NCBI GenBank assembly: GCA_016858145.1
Contig: JAEHOE010000034.1
Span: 620,001-684,000 of the forward strand
DNA: 64,000 bases
Direction: 5' to 3'
DNA from: Edaphochlamys debaryana
Lineage: Eukaryota; Chlorophyta; Chlorophyceae; Chlamydomonadales
Part shown: positions 45,118-58,400 of the stretch, piece after piece
Numbering within the stretch: position 1 is the stretch's first letter
Layout of the letters: each line of letters begins with the position of its first letter
Made by a program: the position numbers and the translations under genes
The notes under the pieces: generated by a model
Databases searched by the model: none
What the model saw: only the letters and a program-made list of their open reading frames with translations
What the model was told of the DNA's origin: nothing

Positions 45118-45954
45118 ATGTCTACCCAGGAACTCCCAGCGAGCTTTGGCCTCAAGGAGCTGCAAGCTGAGGCTGAGACGCTGCTGCGCGCTGCCCGGCT
45201 TGTGGACGCGATGGTCGGCGCCGTGGCGGGTGACCTTCAGAAGAGCCGGCTCCAACTTCCCGAGTGCCTCATGGCATTGCAGGTAGGGAAATGATAGCGC
45301 AAGTGCAAGTTTTTCCGCGATCTCCTGCGAGACTGCGGCCGCGCACATTTCCACGCTGACACCATCTTCCGTCCCCACTCGCACGCGCAGAACCTTCGCG
45401 AGTGCCAGTCGAGCTGCCAGGACCTGCTCCAAATGTTGTCCAAAGAAAGCACGCTCGTCAAAGTCGTGCGCGCAGGTAAGTCTGGAAAGCGAGTCTGGAC
45501 TGGAGTTGAGGGGTTGCACGCTCACCACGCCGACCCCGCATGCGCGTTGGGCGCTCGGTCAGCCCGCAAGCCCCGCCTGCCGCATGCCCGGCTTACAGGG
45601 CTTCCGGTCCAGGAAGCCCCGCCTCTCTGGACCCCCGCACCCCTCCCCTCCCCTCGGGTGGACCTTCACCCCGGCTAGCCAGCGTCCCGCACCTCCGCCT
45701 CCACCCCCACGGCCCCACCCCGACGGCCCCACCCACTCAGCCCCCTCCCCCTCCGCCCTCCCCCTCCGCTCCCCACCCATGCAGACGAGTACCGGGCCCA
45801 GGTCCTGGCTGCTGGCCACAACCTGGCCCACGCCCTGGGCGCGCTGCACACGGCCCTGGCGCAGGACCGGGGCACGCAGCTGAGCCGCCAGCTGGAGGCC
45901 GCCTGGCCGGCGCTGTGCCGGGACCTGCGCCTGGGCTCGGCGCGCGTGTGCTGA
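45118..45954 (+). CDS. Small helical protein, paralogue of the gene at 28360-29357
   Basis: Exons 45118-45282, 45391-45475 and 45785-45954 join in phases 0 and 1 and give 139 residues. The protein is Leu/Ala/Gln-rich and likely all-helical (FGLKELQAEAETLLRAARLV, ECLMALQNLRECQSSCQDLL, AAGHNLAHALGALHTALAQD). Both introns occupy the same codon positions and phases as in the minus-strand paralogue 16 kb to the left, which with the gap-free alignment supports common descent. Here both introns have ordinary gt donors. I recognise no known complex subunit, though size and helicity would fit a small scaffold or coiled-coil partner. A TGTAA occurs near 46788. Confidence 0.8.
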
Positions 45955-47543
45955 GCGCTGAGGGTTGTGAGTGCTGAGGGGTCTGAGGGGTGGAGGTGGT
46001 GGTCCGGCGCGCCGGAGGTGTGTCGTGGCCCCGGAGGAAGCCGACCCCAGCGTGAAGGAGAGCAGGATCTCTTTTGGTGAGGGTGAGGAGGCTGCGGTGG
46101 TCAGGCAATGGCTAGGCGTTCAGGGGTATGGTCCAGGTGATGCGGGCGGCAGGTCGCCCCGAAGGAGAGCAGCAGGTTTGGCGCAGGAGGGGCCTTTCCC
46201 TCTGGAGTTCTTTCTCTCATATCTCTCACCTTTTGCTCATACATGCGGCCACTCTTCCCTTGTGTAGTCTCTTGCACTTTTGCTCCGCGTGGTTGCGTTC
46301 AGGTCTTCTTCGTTTGCAGGATGCCGTCTTGCCTCTGCCTGTCTTTCCTCTTCCTTGGGACACAGGGTTTGGCACTACGTCGCATGTGTGGTTTGCAGGT
46401 TCTGTCTCTTCTGTCGCTCTACATTCATGTGGGGGGGCACACCCCCGTCAACTAGTCCCGGGTGTCACACGACCTACCCGGTCAACCCATAGTCACGCAA
46501 CATAAGGTCTGCTTACATAACGCACAGTCTATATATCTTCGTAGTGTGCTTTCCACATATCAATGTGGTCTGTCTGTTGGGTTGGGGTGGGATTTCTGTG
46601 TGGCCGTACGTGCGCGAGGCTTCTCTATACGGTACACCTGGATGGAGTGCTTTGCATGCGTGCCATGCCGCTGCAATGATCCGGGGAGTGACAAGGCGAC
46701 AGCCCTCCGGTTGTTACTGTGAGGAATCCCAGGCCACAGCGCCACGGGGTGTTGGGATTCCCTTGCCGCATCGCCGCTCCCACCGGCTGTAAGCCACTTT
46801 CAATCATAAACTCATGCAGGACCAGACAATTCGGCCGCTGCAGGCCCACACAATTCGTTAGGCATTATGTTCAGCACCCTCCTTGCTCTAGCCCGAAAGG
46901 GGTGAAAGGGGCGTGCTAGAGGCCTCTAAGCCGATGCCGGCCTGCGGCCTCTCAGCTGATGCCAGCCAAACCAACGGCCTGACGATACCAGCCAATACAA
47001 CATTCCCGTGAAGCACTGGCCCCTCTACCCCTCACACGTACATCCTGCGGCAAGTCCTGCAGCACATCCTGCCATGCTCTATCCTTTCAACCTCGCAAAC
47101 ACCACCGCCCGCCTCCACGCCTGCTGCCCATGCCTGCCGCTTCCCTGTCCTGCGTGAGCAACCTGCAAACTTGCCCAGCCCGTGACCCAACATGCCATTG
47201 CGGACCAACTAGTCCCTGCGCAAAAAAGCATCCTGCAACCCCCCCTGCACTCCGCGCCAAGGCCCAAGCTCGTCCCATGCACCGGCCCGTCCCAGGCCCA
47301 TCCTGCCTCACTGTTGCGCCTCACACGCGTCATCCCTTTGATACCTGACTGCTCCACTGCCTGGCTCGCGGTCTGCCTCGTGCATTTGCTGCACGCGTGC
47401 ATTGCGACACCCACCCTGCGCCCCCTTCCAGCAGCCTCACCATGACCTGCATACATCCTTGTCTACACCGCGTGCCGTACGCGGTACATCGCCGTACATC
47501 CATTGCCTGCAACCCAATGCCGCGGCTCCTGACCCCCGCGGCC
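45955..47543. other. Convergent 3' flanks, no gene recognised
   Basis: The region lies between the ends of the + gene at 45954 and the minus mannanase-like gene at 47544. It is less GC-rich than the surrounding genes. TGTAA signals occur near 46788 (+) and near 46512 (as TTACA, minus). No coding or RNA feature was identified. Confidence 0.45.
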
Positions 47544-50500
47544 TTAACCCTGGCGCCGGGATGACCCGAGGCCTCCTCCTGCGCCTGCGCCTCCGCCGCC
47601 GCCGCCGCCGCGGGCGCTGGCGCTTCCGTCGGCGCCGTGCGGTGCGCCGAAGCACGAGAAGAGCCCCGCCAGGGCACCCAACACCCCCGACGGCCCGGCC
47701 CCCACCGTCCCCGTCGCCGCGCGGCTGGCGCTGCCCGCCACGCTGCGGATCGAGTCCGAAACCTCCCCGACCGCTCCTCCTCCCACACGCCCTCCGCCGC
47801 CCTGCTGCCCAACCATCTCCAGCCCCTGCCCCCCAGCGCCGGGGCCCGAAGTGTCCAGCTCGGCCCTGGCAGCACCTCCGCCGCCAGGGCCGCCCTGGGC
47901 GGCAGGGCCCGCAGGCGGCAGTGGCGGCGGCGGCGGCGCCTGTTGGGCGAGCGACGACGCCAGCCGCCGCATGACCTCGCCGTACTGCCGTAGCGCCTCG
48001 ACCGCCGGCTCGTCCTTCTGCCCCGCCGCACCGCCGCCGCCGCCGCCACCGCTGCTGCTGCCGCCGCCGGCCGGGCGGCCGCCGCTGCCGCGTCCGAACA
48101 GCAGCGGCCCCAGACCGGTGACCGCGGCGGCGCAGGCGCCGGCCGCAATGGCACCGTAGCTCGGGACCTGCCTGTCCCGCTGCTCCAGCGGAGCCGAGAC
48201 GGCTTCCGTGGGTCGGGTCTCGGGCTCTCCGGCGCCCTCGAGACCCTCCTGCTCGTGCTCCATCAAACTCCGCAGCCGCCCCACGCGTCTTCCACCGCCG
48301 CCGCTGCCGCCGGCGCGGCCCCGGCGGCCGCCGCCGCCGCTGCCGGTGGTAGCGGAAGGCAGCGGCGCGGAGTGGAACGAGTCGGAGACGGAGGAAGAGG
48401 TGGTGAGCGTGGTGGTGGAGGAGGAGGCGCTGGCAGGGGTAGACCCACCCGCCGCCTGCAGCGCCTGCTGAAAGGTCGCGGCAGGGATGGCGGCAGCGGC
48501 GGCGGTGGGGGAGGCCGGCTCCGCCGCCAGCGCCGCCGCTGACGGGGTGTCGGAGATCTTTGGCGGCGGCTCGGGGCGCAGCTTGAGAGTGTACCCGTCG
48601 TAGTCTACGGCATGCCAGGGCAGGGCGGACAGCACACAGCACACAGCAGACGCACGCTTCAGGGGCTCGTGTCAGGTGATCAGCCAAGGACGGAACGGCA
48701 CAGCTATACGCTGCCTGAGCTAGCGTACTGGGGGCGGCTGCAGGCAAGGGCGCACGGCCTCGGGGCCCGGGGGCTCACCCGGGTACTGCCTCGCCGCCAG
48801 CATCCAGGCGCACACGCCCGCCAGGGGCCCGCCGCCCGCCGCCAGCTCCAGACAGCAGTCCAGGACCTGGGCAGGTGCATGAGCAGTTGGGGGAGGTTGG
48901 TACTGGAAGCGGCGTTCTCAAGGCCCATGAAGCCCACCACCCTCACCCTCGAGGCCTCGACACACTGCCAAGGTTGACGTGACGGTCCCCGCCCCCCCGC
49001 GCAAACCCTCTTCCTGCCCACGTTGAACATCGGCAATGCCCAACCCCCAGCCGCCCCGGCGCCCCTACCCGCTTCATGCATCTCGGCCCAAGAAGGACCC
49101 GACCCCCTTCGTGGTGGACTTGACCGCCCCACACCAAGCCCGCACGTTTGCCGTACATGCACACACCTCCTCGTACACCTGGGTGCGGTCCATGTTGAAA
49201 GCGCAGTCGCGGCCGTGGTAGGAGCGGGGCTCGCGCTTGCCGAACTCTGTGCGCGCGGGGGAGAGCGGAGGGGATGGAAGTGACGCGGACAGGCCGCGGG
49301 GCGCTGAGCTCTCAGGAGGCAACCCTAGCGCGCATGGCGAGCCCCGCCGCAGAGGTTTGACTGGTCGTATACCACCAGGTGAGGTCGAACACGCACGGGC
49401 GGTTCCAAGCCGGCCCTGCCGGCGTTAGCAGCCCGGATCGCCGAGGCCAGGCCCCTGCCCGGCCCTCGTCCGTATCCGTCAGCGCTAGTGCCGCGGCCAG
49501 CCCCTCCCCCTCCCAGGCCTGGCCCGCGCCCGTACCCGTCAGTGCCAGGGGCTTGCCCAGGCGCCCACCGCACAGCGCCGCGTGCGTGTGCAGCCAGCCG
49601 CGCATGAAGGACCTAGGGGGGGGGGGCGGGGGCCGTGTCAGAGAGCGTCAGACGAGACACGGCGGGGGCGGGTGCTGGCGGCATTGAAGGCCGCACCCCT
49701 GGAGCCTAGACCCAGGATGCAGAGCGCCCTGGCAGCGGGTCAAGTGCTGGGCGAAGGTCGTGTCAGGGGGCGTCAGGGGGTCACTCGGGTACCACAATCC
49801 TCCACCCATGTGACACGCGGGGGGGCACCTGCATCAGTGCTCTCCCTTCACAGCGGGACAGAGGCAGGGGCAGGTCGGGAAGACCGATAGAGCGCTTACT
49901 TGAGCTGCGCCGGGCTGGACTCGAGCGGGCACCACTGGTCCGGGTAGAGGTGGATGCAGGCGAGGTCGATGCAGGGGAGGGAGCACAGCGCCAGAAAGTC
50001 GGCTCCATGGCTGGGGTGGGCGTGGGTGTGGGTGTGGGAGAAGGGAAGGGGTTTGAGGCGGTCGGGCAGGAGAACGAGGATCACTCTGCCAGCCCTGCAG
50101 GGCAGCCCCCTGTTGCACTGCTCACTTGGCTGCGGTGCTGTAGGGGTTGTGCTCGTGCAGCTCTGTGGCGCAGCCAAGGAGAGAGCAAACACCACGTCAA
50201 CACGAACACCTCCTACCAGTCGGGCACGTCGACCCCACCACAGCGCCCAGCGCCCAGCGCGGTATGGACTTATGGCCTCTGCCGCTCTCCTTTCCCTGAC
50301 CCGGCCCCGCCTCGCCCCAAAGCAAGCCCCACCCGGCGTGCTGGGCCCCAGGAAGCCCTCCAGCCCCAGCGTGATGAGGTGCTGGGGGTCCAGCGACCGC
50401 ACGAAGGACGACGTGGACGCAACCCACTCCTGGTGGGAGCATGGAAGGAGGTGTGGAGCCGGCGGGCGGTGGAGCAAGACCAGGTCAGGCCGCATGCCGC

Positions 50501-52198
50501 TTCACTCACGGTGCCACTCATCCCTTCACCGGGCTCAAGGGCGAGCGACAGTAGTGCGGTGTCTAGGGTGGTTTATGGGTCCCGCAGGCTACGGCCGTAC
50601 GGCGCCTCCAGGCGAAAAGGTACGGCGCCTCACCTGCAGCACCGCCGCCCCGCCGGGCCCCTCGCAGCGGGGCTCGTTGGCCAGCTCCCAGGCCAGAATG
50701 GTGGGGTCGTGCGCGTATGGCAGACCTGTACGACAGAAAGATCAGGATGGAGCAGCAAGCCCGCCACGTCAGCACCCATGCCCGGCTCTGACCCTTCCCC
50801 TGTTGCTTTGTTCCGCCGACAGCCCATGCGCTGCCGAAGGGCACCTTCGATGGCGGCCTGTCCCAAGCCGTCCGTACGAGGCTACCAGTAGTTGTCATCT
50901 AGGGCTGACTTTTGATCCTTGATTCAAGGCCTCCCTCTGCGCACTCACCCGAGATGGAGTTGGTGCGCCCCACAACCGCCGCCACCGCCGCCCGGAAGTG
51001 GCTCTGGATGCTGGGGTCAGAGTAGAAGAGCCGTGTGGGGTGCTTCCTGTGGGCCGTGGGGGCGAGACAGGGCACATGCAGAGCATTCCGGACATGTTTG
51101 ACATGGGCGCAAAGCAGCTTGGAGGTGAGCCGGTGGGGACCAAGTACGCGGCGCTGGCAAGACGGCGGAGTGGCAGAGTGGGGCGGCAGCCAGAGCAAGC
51201 GCGCTATCGGCTCACTTGAAGTCATGCTGCGTTTTGCTGGGGATGTCGTAGCGCCACCTGGCCGGACAGGGAGGCAGGTACGGACCACATTCACGCACTT
51301 CGGGGCCTTTGGGGGTCCCGAGTCAGGGGGCCCTGACTGCAAGGTCTTGCCCCCTGTGTGCACATGTGTTTTGGGCACCTGCCTGACGTACTGCGGCATC
51401 CCCCCGTAGTCGGCCCAGTAGTTGGTCAGCGCGAGGATGAGCCTGAGCCGAGCAGAAAGAGGGAAGGGGGAGGTTGCAAGGCCACGTACGTTGCGCAGCG
51501 CAGCGCAGGGCGGTGCGGCGTGAGTCCAGTGGATCTCTTCAGCAGGCGTGTAAGCGTGTCAGGCATGCAGGCGAAGCACAATGCTGCATCCGACGGCTCG
51601 AACAGGCTCGAACCCACCAGATACCCCGCTTCTGTGCCTCCACCAGCAGCCAGTCCAGTCCCTGCAGGACCTTCTCATCGAACTGGCCTGCGCGGTGGAG
51701 GTGGGGTAAAGGGGGCAAGGCAGCGTGGGAGGGTGGGCAGCGAAAAGGCAGGTCGAGGGCTCCAGGTCCCGTGCAGCCGACACGCACCTGGGGCGGGCTG
51801 CAGGGCCATCCACTCGTCCGGGCCATCGCAGAACGCCCACACGCGCAGCACGCCAAGCCGCAGCCGCCGGGCATCGTCCAAGACCTCAGTTACCAGCGAC
51901 CGCTGCCCCTCGTCCGCGGAGTGCGTCTGCGAGCGTTGGGGCCTCAGATCACCCAGAGCGCGCTGCACGGCCCGCCCTGCATGAATGCGGCCGCGGCGGC
52001 CCTGTGCTTCCGCGGCATTCTGGGACGGGACCGACCCATGGGCGACATCGGCAGCGCCCCCGGACCTCACCCAATGCTCGAGCTAGATGTTAGGTGGCCT
52101 TGGGATCTCACCAAGAGGTAGTGGCAGTTTGAGCCAGCGAAGTAGACGGGCTTGTGCCCGACGAAAAGCTGAGCCCCGCGACGGCGAACGAGCTCCAT
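47544..52198 (-). CDS. GH5 endo-beta-1,4-mannanase-like glycoside hydrolase with long carboxy tail
   Basis: Fourteen minus-strand exons join in phase: 52198-52112, 51926-51788, 51687-51618, 51442-51392, 51257-51216, 51046-50949, 50725-50634, 50429-50333, 50162-50126, 50010-49900, 49612-49536, 49246-49167, 48866-48779 and 48604-47544, giving 709 residues. The first 350 residues are a GH5 barrel of the plant mannanase type: VYFAGSNCHYLL, LGVLRVWAFCDG, RGIWLILALTNYWADYGG, HDPTILAWELANEPRCEG (acid/base Glu), LITLGLEGFLG, HLYPDQWCP and LTGEFGKREPR (nucleophile Glu). It would cleave beta-1,4-mannans. No signal peptide precedes the domain, which starts within 15 residues of the ATG. The last exon adds about 350 residues of Gly/Ala/Ser/Pro-rich sequence with one possible membrane segment (YGAIAAGACAAAVTGLGPLL). 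Confidence 0.9.
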
Positions 52199-52480
52199 AC
52201 CTGCGCTTGCCTAGCGCTGGGGCATCTATCTAGCTTAATATATACCTATGGACCTCCGTGAAGCATACTGCCGCACCCAGAATGACAGGTCTTTGACTTT
52301 GACCGGAATGCAATGCGCTCCGCAAGCTTTCGGGCTCCAAGGTCAAAGGGTCCAGGTCTGATAGGTTAAGCACTACCGACATGCAAGCCCCAAGCAATGC
52401 TAGGCGTTTTGCTAGCGACGACAGCAATAGGGGGATGTGAGCCGACTCGCTGTTTATAGCTTGACCTTGACCCCCACACC
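52199..52480. promoter_or_regulatory. Compact divergent promoter between the mannanase-like and DZIP1 genes
   Basis: 282 bases separate two divergent start codons. An AT-rich TTAATATATA lies about 35-45 bases upstream of the minus-strand ATG, and a TTTATA lies about 25-30 bases before the plus-strand ATG; both could be TATA elements. The region is clearly AT-richer than both genes. Confidence 0.5.
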
Positions 52481-55400
52481 ATGACAGCAACCTTCCCAAG
52501 AACTATGGGTGGTGGCTTTGGCGGGACGACAGCTTTCGGCCGGACAACCGCGGCTTTCGGGCCCTGGTTTACTGCCGACGCTGGCGGTATGGACTACCCG
52601 GCGCGGGACCAGACGATGACTCCGGCGCCGACCTTCCCGCCCTTCAAGTTCGAGCCGCGGCGGTCGCGGATAGACTGGAGGCTGCTGCATGGGGTCGACA
52701 TCAACAGCATGGTCAGCGGGGCTTGCCCGGGCTTCGCTGGGGGTGACGGACCGCGGGGTTGCGGGGTTTATGACTCCTGAGCATGTCCGCGCAGGTGCGG
52801 GACGTGGACTTGGACACGCTGGAGAAAATCGTCAACATCGTGGCGTTCGGGGACATCGAGGCGGAGGACACCCGCCACCTCACGGAGCTCAACTTCATCA
52901 AAATCTTCCGGCTAGCGCAGATGATGATTGAGTACCTGCTATATGTGCAGGACTGCCTGCAGAACAGCAATGCCTGGCTCCAGCAGGACCGGTAGGTATC
53001 GCCGCTGGGCGGTCGGGCACAAAACCACGTGGAGGAGGGGCAGGGAGGCGCGAGGACCAGCGGGACGGGTGCGGCGCCGGGGCTTGCAGTGGGGCTGTAG
53101 GGGGAGATGACGAAGCTGCTCTGGACCAAAGGTTCGCAGCTCTCAGGGAGTGGATTTGGCCGTGGCAGTCTGCAGGAGGGGCAGTCCTCTGGCAGCCGCT
53201 GACTGCTCACAGTTGCGGAGGGTGCACCAGGACCCTGGGAACGGCGTTTACCTGTCTTCAAAACGGGCCTCAGCCTACCGTGTACAGAGGCCTTGATGAC
53301 GGGTCAACTTTCTACGACGCTATGGGGGTGGCCCGCGACAGGGCAGGCGCCGGGCGGCACGCGGCTGCAAGTCGGGGTCCAGGGAGCTGGCGAAAGGGGG
53401 GTGCTCCAGAGGGTGGTGGCGAGAGGGGATCAGCCCCAAACCCGTACATGGCGCCAGGGCCACCGAGCAAGGGCCCCTGGGGTCGCGGGGAAGGATTTGT
53501 TCAGCCGGAAAGGCCATGCCTGCCCATAGCAAGGGCCAGGAACGGGCGCGTTCTGCGTCTTGGGTGCCCTTCAGGTCCGGGCCGTGTGGCTGCACTGGCC
53601 CCATCCCTGACCGCGTCCGGCCGCCCTTCAGCGTCGAGTTGCACCTTACCCACTTTGGTCGATACACCCGTGCCCCACTTCACGCCCCACAAGGCATCGC
53701 ATCCAGCTCGCACCCTCCCTCCCATCACCACCCTGCTGCTGCCTCTCCATCCCCACCGTTCCCACGCCGCCTCCGCCGCCTGCCCGCAGGAGCAACATGG
53801 ACAAGTACGTGCAGGCCGCCCGGCTGCGCATTCGGGAGCTGGACGCCAACCTCAAGATGAACAAGCGGGAGCTGCGCCGCACGCGCAAGACCATCAAGAC
53901 CTACGAGCTGCTGGCGGTGCTGAACGACGGAAAGAACATGAAGCAGACGATGCAGCAGCAGCAGCCCGCGGCCACGGTCACCGTGGTGCCGCCCGCCGCC
54001 GCGCCCCAGCCGCCGCCGCCGCCGCAGGTGTTTGCGCAGCGGGGCCGCGCGAACACAGCGGGGACGCGCTGAGGCGCTTGGGCGCTGTGCGCGATCGCGT
54101 AGCTTCAGCAAGCCGGGTCCAACAGGGGGTGCAGCTCGTGATTGCCCTGAAGAAGCCTTATGCTGACCTTCGTCCCCCCCCGTTCGCCAGGTGGTCAAGA
54201 TCGAGACCAACCCGCTGAGCGTGGCCATGGACGCCCTGCTGCGGAAGGAGATGTCCACTCTGTCGGAGCGGCTGAGCCGGGCCATGGTGGAGTGCCAGTC
54301 GCTGCGGGCGGAGCGGGACGACCTGTTCCAGGTGGGCAGGCGGCAAGCAGCCTGCTGTGGAGGGAGCGGGGATGGGCTGCGATGGGTGGGAGAAGGCAGC
54401 ATGTGGGGAGGAGAGGGGGCGGACGGCGAGAACAATGGGGCGAAGCGGGTGGAAAGGGAAGCACGCGGTGGGCAGGGGGCGGTTGGGAGGGCAGGCAAAA
54501 GGTCGTGGCGCGACCCCATGCCGAATGGAGTGCGGATGGTGGGCAGGCGGGCATGGGGGAGGCACTTGGCCCATAGGGATCTCTTACCCTGGACCTCAAT
54601 CTCGTACCTGACCCCACCCCCCGCGGTGCAGGCGGTCAAGGAGCTGGAGGCGACCGTGCGGCGGGGCGGTGCGTCGCCGGGGGGCAGGGGGGCGGGATGG
54701 CGCTAGGGTTGGTGAGACATGGGATGCCAACAGGGTGGAGCGTCCGGGCCTAAGCTGGTAAGGCGCGGGTGTCAAACCTGCTCACGCGTCCGTGATACGC
54801 CTACATACGTGCAGGGTTCGACACATCCAGCCCAAGGTTCGCCCGGAACAGGTACGGGCGCGGTCCGGCCGAGGCCGACAAGGAAACAAGAAAAGGGGAG
54901 CATTCACCTTCCAAGCACGCGCTAGCGCGCCTAGAATCCTGCATTAATAACTTTGGCCTTAGGCCAGACCTCTGCCCTGCGTCACGTCCGAGCCGCCGTC
55001 ACGCCCTCGTCCCTGTGCTGCCCTCCGTCGTGCAACCCCGCCACCCCCACAGTCTGGAAACCGCCCAGACCCTCCAGGCCATGCAGGACCAGCTGCGCAG
55101 CGCCACGGTGGAGATCAGGTGAGGCCCGTGGGCGGGGGGCCTGGATGAGGGAGCCCACACTCTGGGGGCGGGCGTGCACACCCGGGGGCGGGGCCATCTG
55201 GGTTTCCTTGCCTGCTACTGGGCCAGAGCTTCTGGCACGCTGGCGGGGAGACGTAGATCGACTGCTTGCCCGCCTAGAGGCTGCGCACACCGTAACCACC
55301 AACCACAACCACACGCCCCCCGCTGCCCCCTTCTCTGCCCCGCCTCCAGCAAGCTGCGCAACGAGAAGGGCGACCTGCTGGAGGACTTCGAGCGCGTCAA

Positions 55401-58400
55401 CGCGGACAAGCGGCAGCTGCAGGAGGAGAAGAACAAGCTGCTGGCGGAGATCGCCATCCGGTGAGAGCACGCGGGTGGTGGTAAAGCCTTCAAACATTTG
55501 GGCCCGGTGCAGGGTCCCTTGGGGCTTGTCCGGTGCAGATTTCGGTGCTGACTCCGGGTGCAGGGTCCGGTGCAGAGCCCTTGCTTGTTGGCATGTGATG
55601 CTCGCTGTAGGTGCGTGAGCTGGCGCGGCTTAGTGACATGGGCCCCGTGATGTGGGTTGTGGACTCCGTCCCGACAGGCCGCCGAGCACGCATCCCTCGC
55701 CGCGCGGCGATGGCGACGACGCGGCCCCCGGGGACAACCTGGGCGGCATGCTGCTGGACGCGGAGAGGCAGAAGCAGAGCCTGCAGGTGCGGCAGAGGTT
55801 CGGAGGATGCGTGGCCCGGTGCGGGCGGCGCAGGGCGAGCGGCGGGACCTGGCCTGGGCTGTCCTTGCTTCTGCGCAGAGCGGCAGAGCGGAGTGGTGTG
55901 GGGAATATGGACTGGGTTGGAACGGAAGAGACGAACGTTAGAGGCGCGCGAGGAGGCGGTCGGGCTTGCTACGATGTCAAGGTAACCTGCGGTCCCGTTC
56001 GTTCTGCTCTACTTCCCACAGGAGCAATTGCAGGAGGCGCGCGAGGAGGTGACGGCGCTTCAGAAGCAGCTGATGAAGGCCATGAAGGCGACCGCGCTGG
56101 GGCCCATCAGGTGAGCCGCCGCGTGCCGCTCGCCTCCTTTCTGTTCCAACCAAGGGCCATATACCCTCACGGCTGGTCGCCTGAGTGCTTCTCCACTCGC
56201 CACCGCCGGCCGCTTCATGCTCCTGTACGTGTGCTTGACCCTCTTGTACCAAACCCACCGATTCCTGTCTCTCCAGTGGCATGCCTTCATCGGGTGGCGA
56301 CGACCGAACGTTCCGGGAGCTGGAGTCGGCCCGCAACCAGCTGGAGCGGGAGCTGCTGGACCTGCGCCGCGCGTACGACGAGGACGTACGGCAGCTGCGG
56401 GGTGGGTGCTGTCGTACACATAAACAGGGCCCAATTGCCGCTGGCTGCATCGGCCGGGGATGCTGAGGGAAGGAACCGTTCCGGCTGCTGAGCCAGTGCC
56501 CTTGTCTTGGGATTGCCCTGGAGAAATTCCCGGCCTCCCTGGCGCACTTGGCTTCTCAAGAGCCACAAAGCTTGAACGCGCTTGCCAAACACTAAGGCCT
56601 CGGGCCCATGGTCTTGTCTCCGCAGACGACCTGGACATGGCTCAGGGGCGGGCGGTGGAGGCGGAGCGCCGCGTCCGCGCCAGCGGCGGGGGCTTGGACG
56701 GCCGCAGCCGCGTGTCCCCCCGCATGAGCGGCGAGGACCCCAGGCGCCAGGTGGGGCGCAGCGCTCTCGAACGAGCTGGACCTGCGGTAGACCATCGGGG
56801 GACTCCCCGCCACACCATGCTCGTGGCAGCCCTGGCGTTTCGTCATGCTCTAACCTCACACCGTCCGTCTATGACTGCCCACCAACACCCCGCACCTCAC
56901 CACCTCACATTCACACACACAGGCCGCGACCATGGCGGAGCTGGAGGCCACCAACGAACGCCTAAACACGCAGCTCACCACGCTACGGGTGAGGCGTGGG
57001 AGGGGGCGACAGCGACGGATCCCGGTGTGTGGTGCTACATGGGGCAGGGCACGGGCGGCAACGAGCAAACGGCCCTATGTGCCGAGCGCCCTGCGCTCAG
57101 TACTCCCTGCTACCAGTACAGCGCCTGCCTGAGACCCCGTACCCCGAGTACCGTTCCTTTCTGCTCACCTGCCCGTGTGCGCCCCTTCGCCCTGCTGCAG
57201 GAGGAGCGGGGGCTCATGGCGGCCGACATTGAGCGCATGCGGGCGCAGCTGCAGAACCGGCCGCCGCAGTCGCCTGGGGACCCCGCCATCCCCCGCGACT
57301 GGCGCACGGAGGAGCTCGACCGGCTCAAAGAGGAGGTGTGTGTGTGGCTCTGGCCGCGTCCCGGCGGCCCGTCTGCATGTGCAGCTCGCACAGTCTGGTC
57401 CCGTGTCCTGATGCCCATGTGCGCCGCTCGTGTGTGCCTGGCTAACCTCCCTGTCCCGCCCCGCCCCACCCCACGCAGCGGGACATGTACCAGCGGCGCA
57501 CTCGCGAGCTGGAGGACATTCTGCGCGAGCGGGACGGTCTCATCGAGCGCATGCGGGGGACTATTCGGGAGCTGCAGGTGCGGGCACTGCGGACGGGGGC
57601 GGGGAGGAGCCGGAGAGGGGACAGGGAAGGTGCTCATCGGGGCGAGTGCACGTGTTCGCGAGTGGGAGGGCCGGCGGTGTAGTGCTCGTGGCATGGTTCA
57701 GGGGACTGGGGCCAGGGACGGCCAGAGAGCCTTACTTGTGATGCGTGGCATGCTGCTTGCCCGCCCGTAGGCACAGCTGGAGGCCAGCGCACGGCCCGGC
57801 TCAGCCGCGGATGCGGCGCTGGGACGCGTCAAGCAGCAGGTGGGGGCCGGAAGTCGGACGATAGTTTAAGCACGAGCAGCAGCTACCAACACTGCATTGA
57901 AACGGTGGCCAGACTGCTTAGCCTTGCTGGCCCTGCTCCCCTCCATGCTACCGCCCCTCGCTCCGCCGCAGGTGGCGGAGTACGAGCGCCTGGGCTCCCA
58001 CCGCAAGGCCGAGTCCTTCTCCTTTGTCCCCGAGGAGGCCGAAGGCCCGGGATCGCCCTTCGCGGCGGCCTCGGCGCAGCAGATCCAGGCCGCGCCCACC
58101 TTTGGCCGCCAGCCGGGCTCGCCCCCGCTTTCGGCCCAGCCGCAGACCATGGCTCCGTCGCAGCCGCCGCCCAAGCCCGCAGAGCCCGTCAGCGCATCCT
58201 TCACGCCGCCCTCCCCCAAGAAGCCGCACACGCAGCTTGACCCAGCCATGGCGGGCAGGTGGCTGCGCCGCATCCCCAGGCCGCCGCCGCCGGAGGCCGA
58301 GTAAGCACGCGGCGCCAGAGGGATCCTCACATTGCCTTGACCTTGTCCGGCTGTATTGATACCTCCCACCGGTCAGACATGCCTTCAACCTGAAGGCCCG

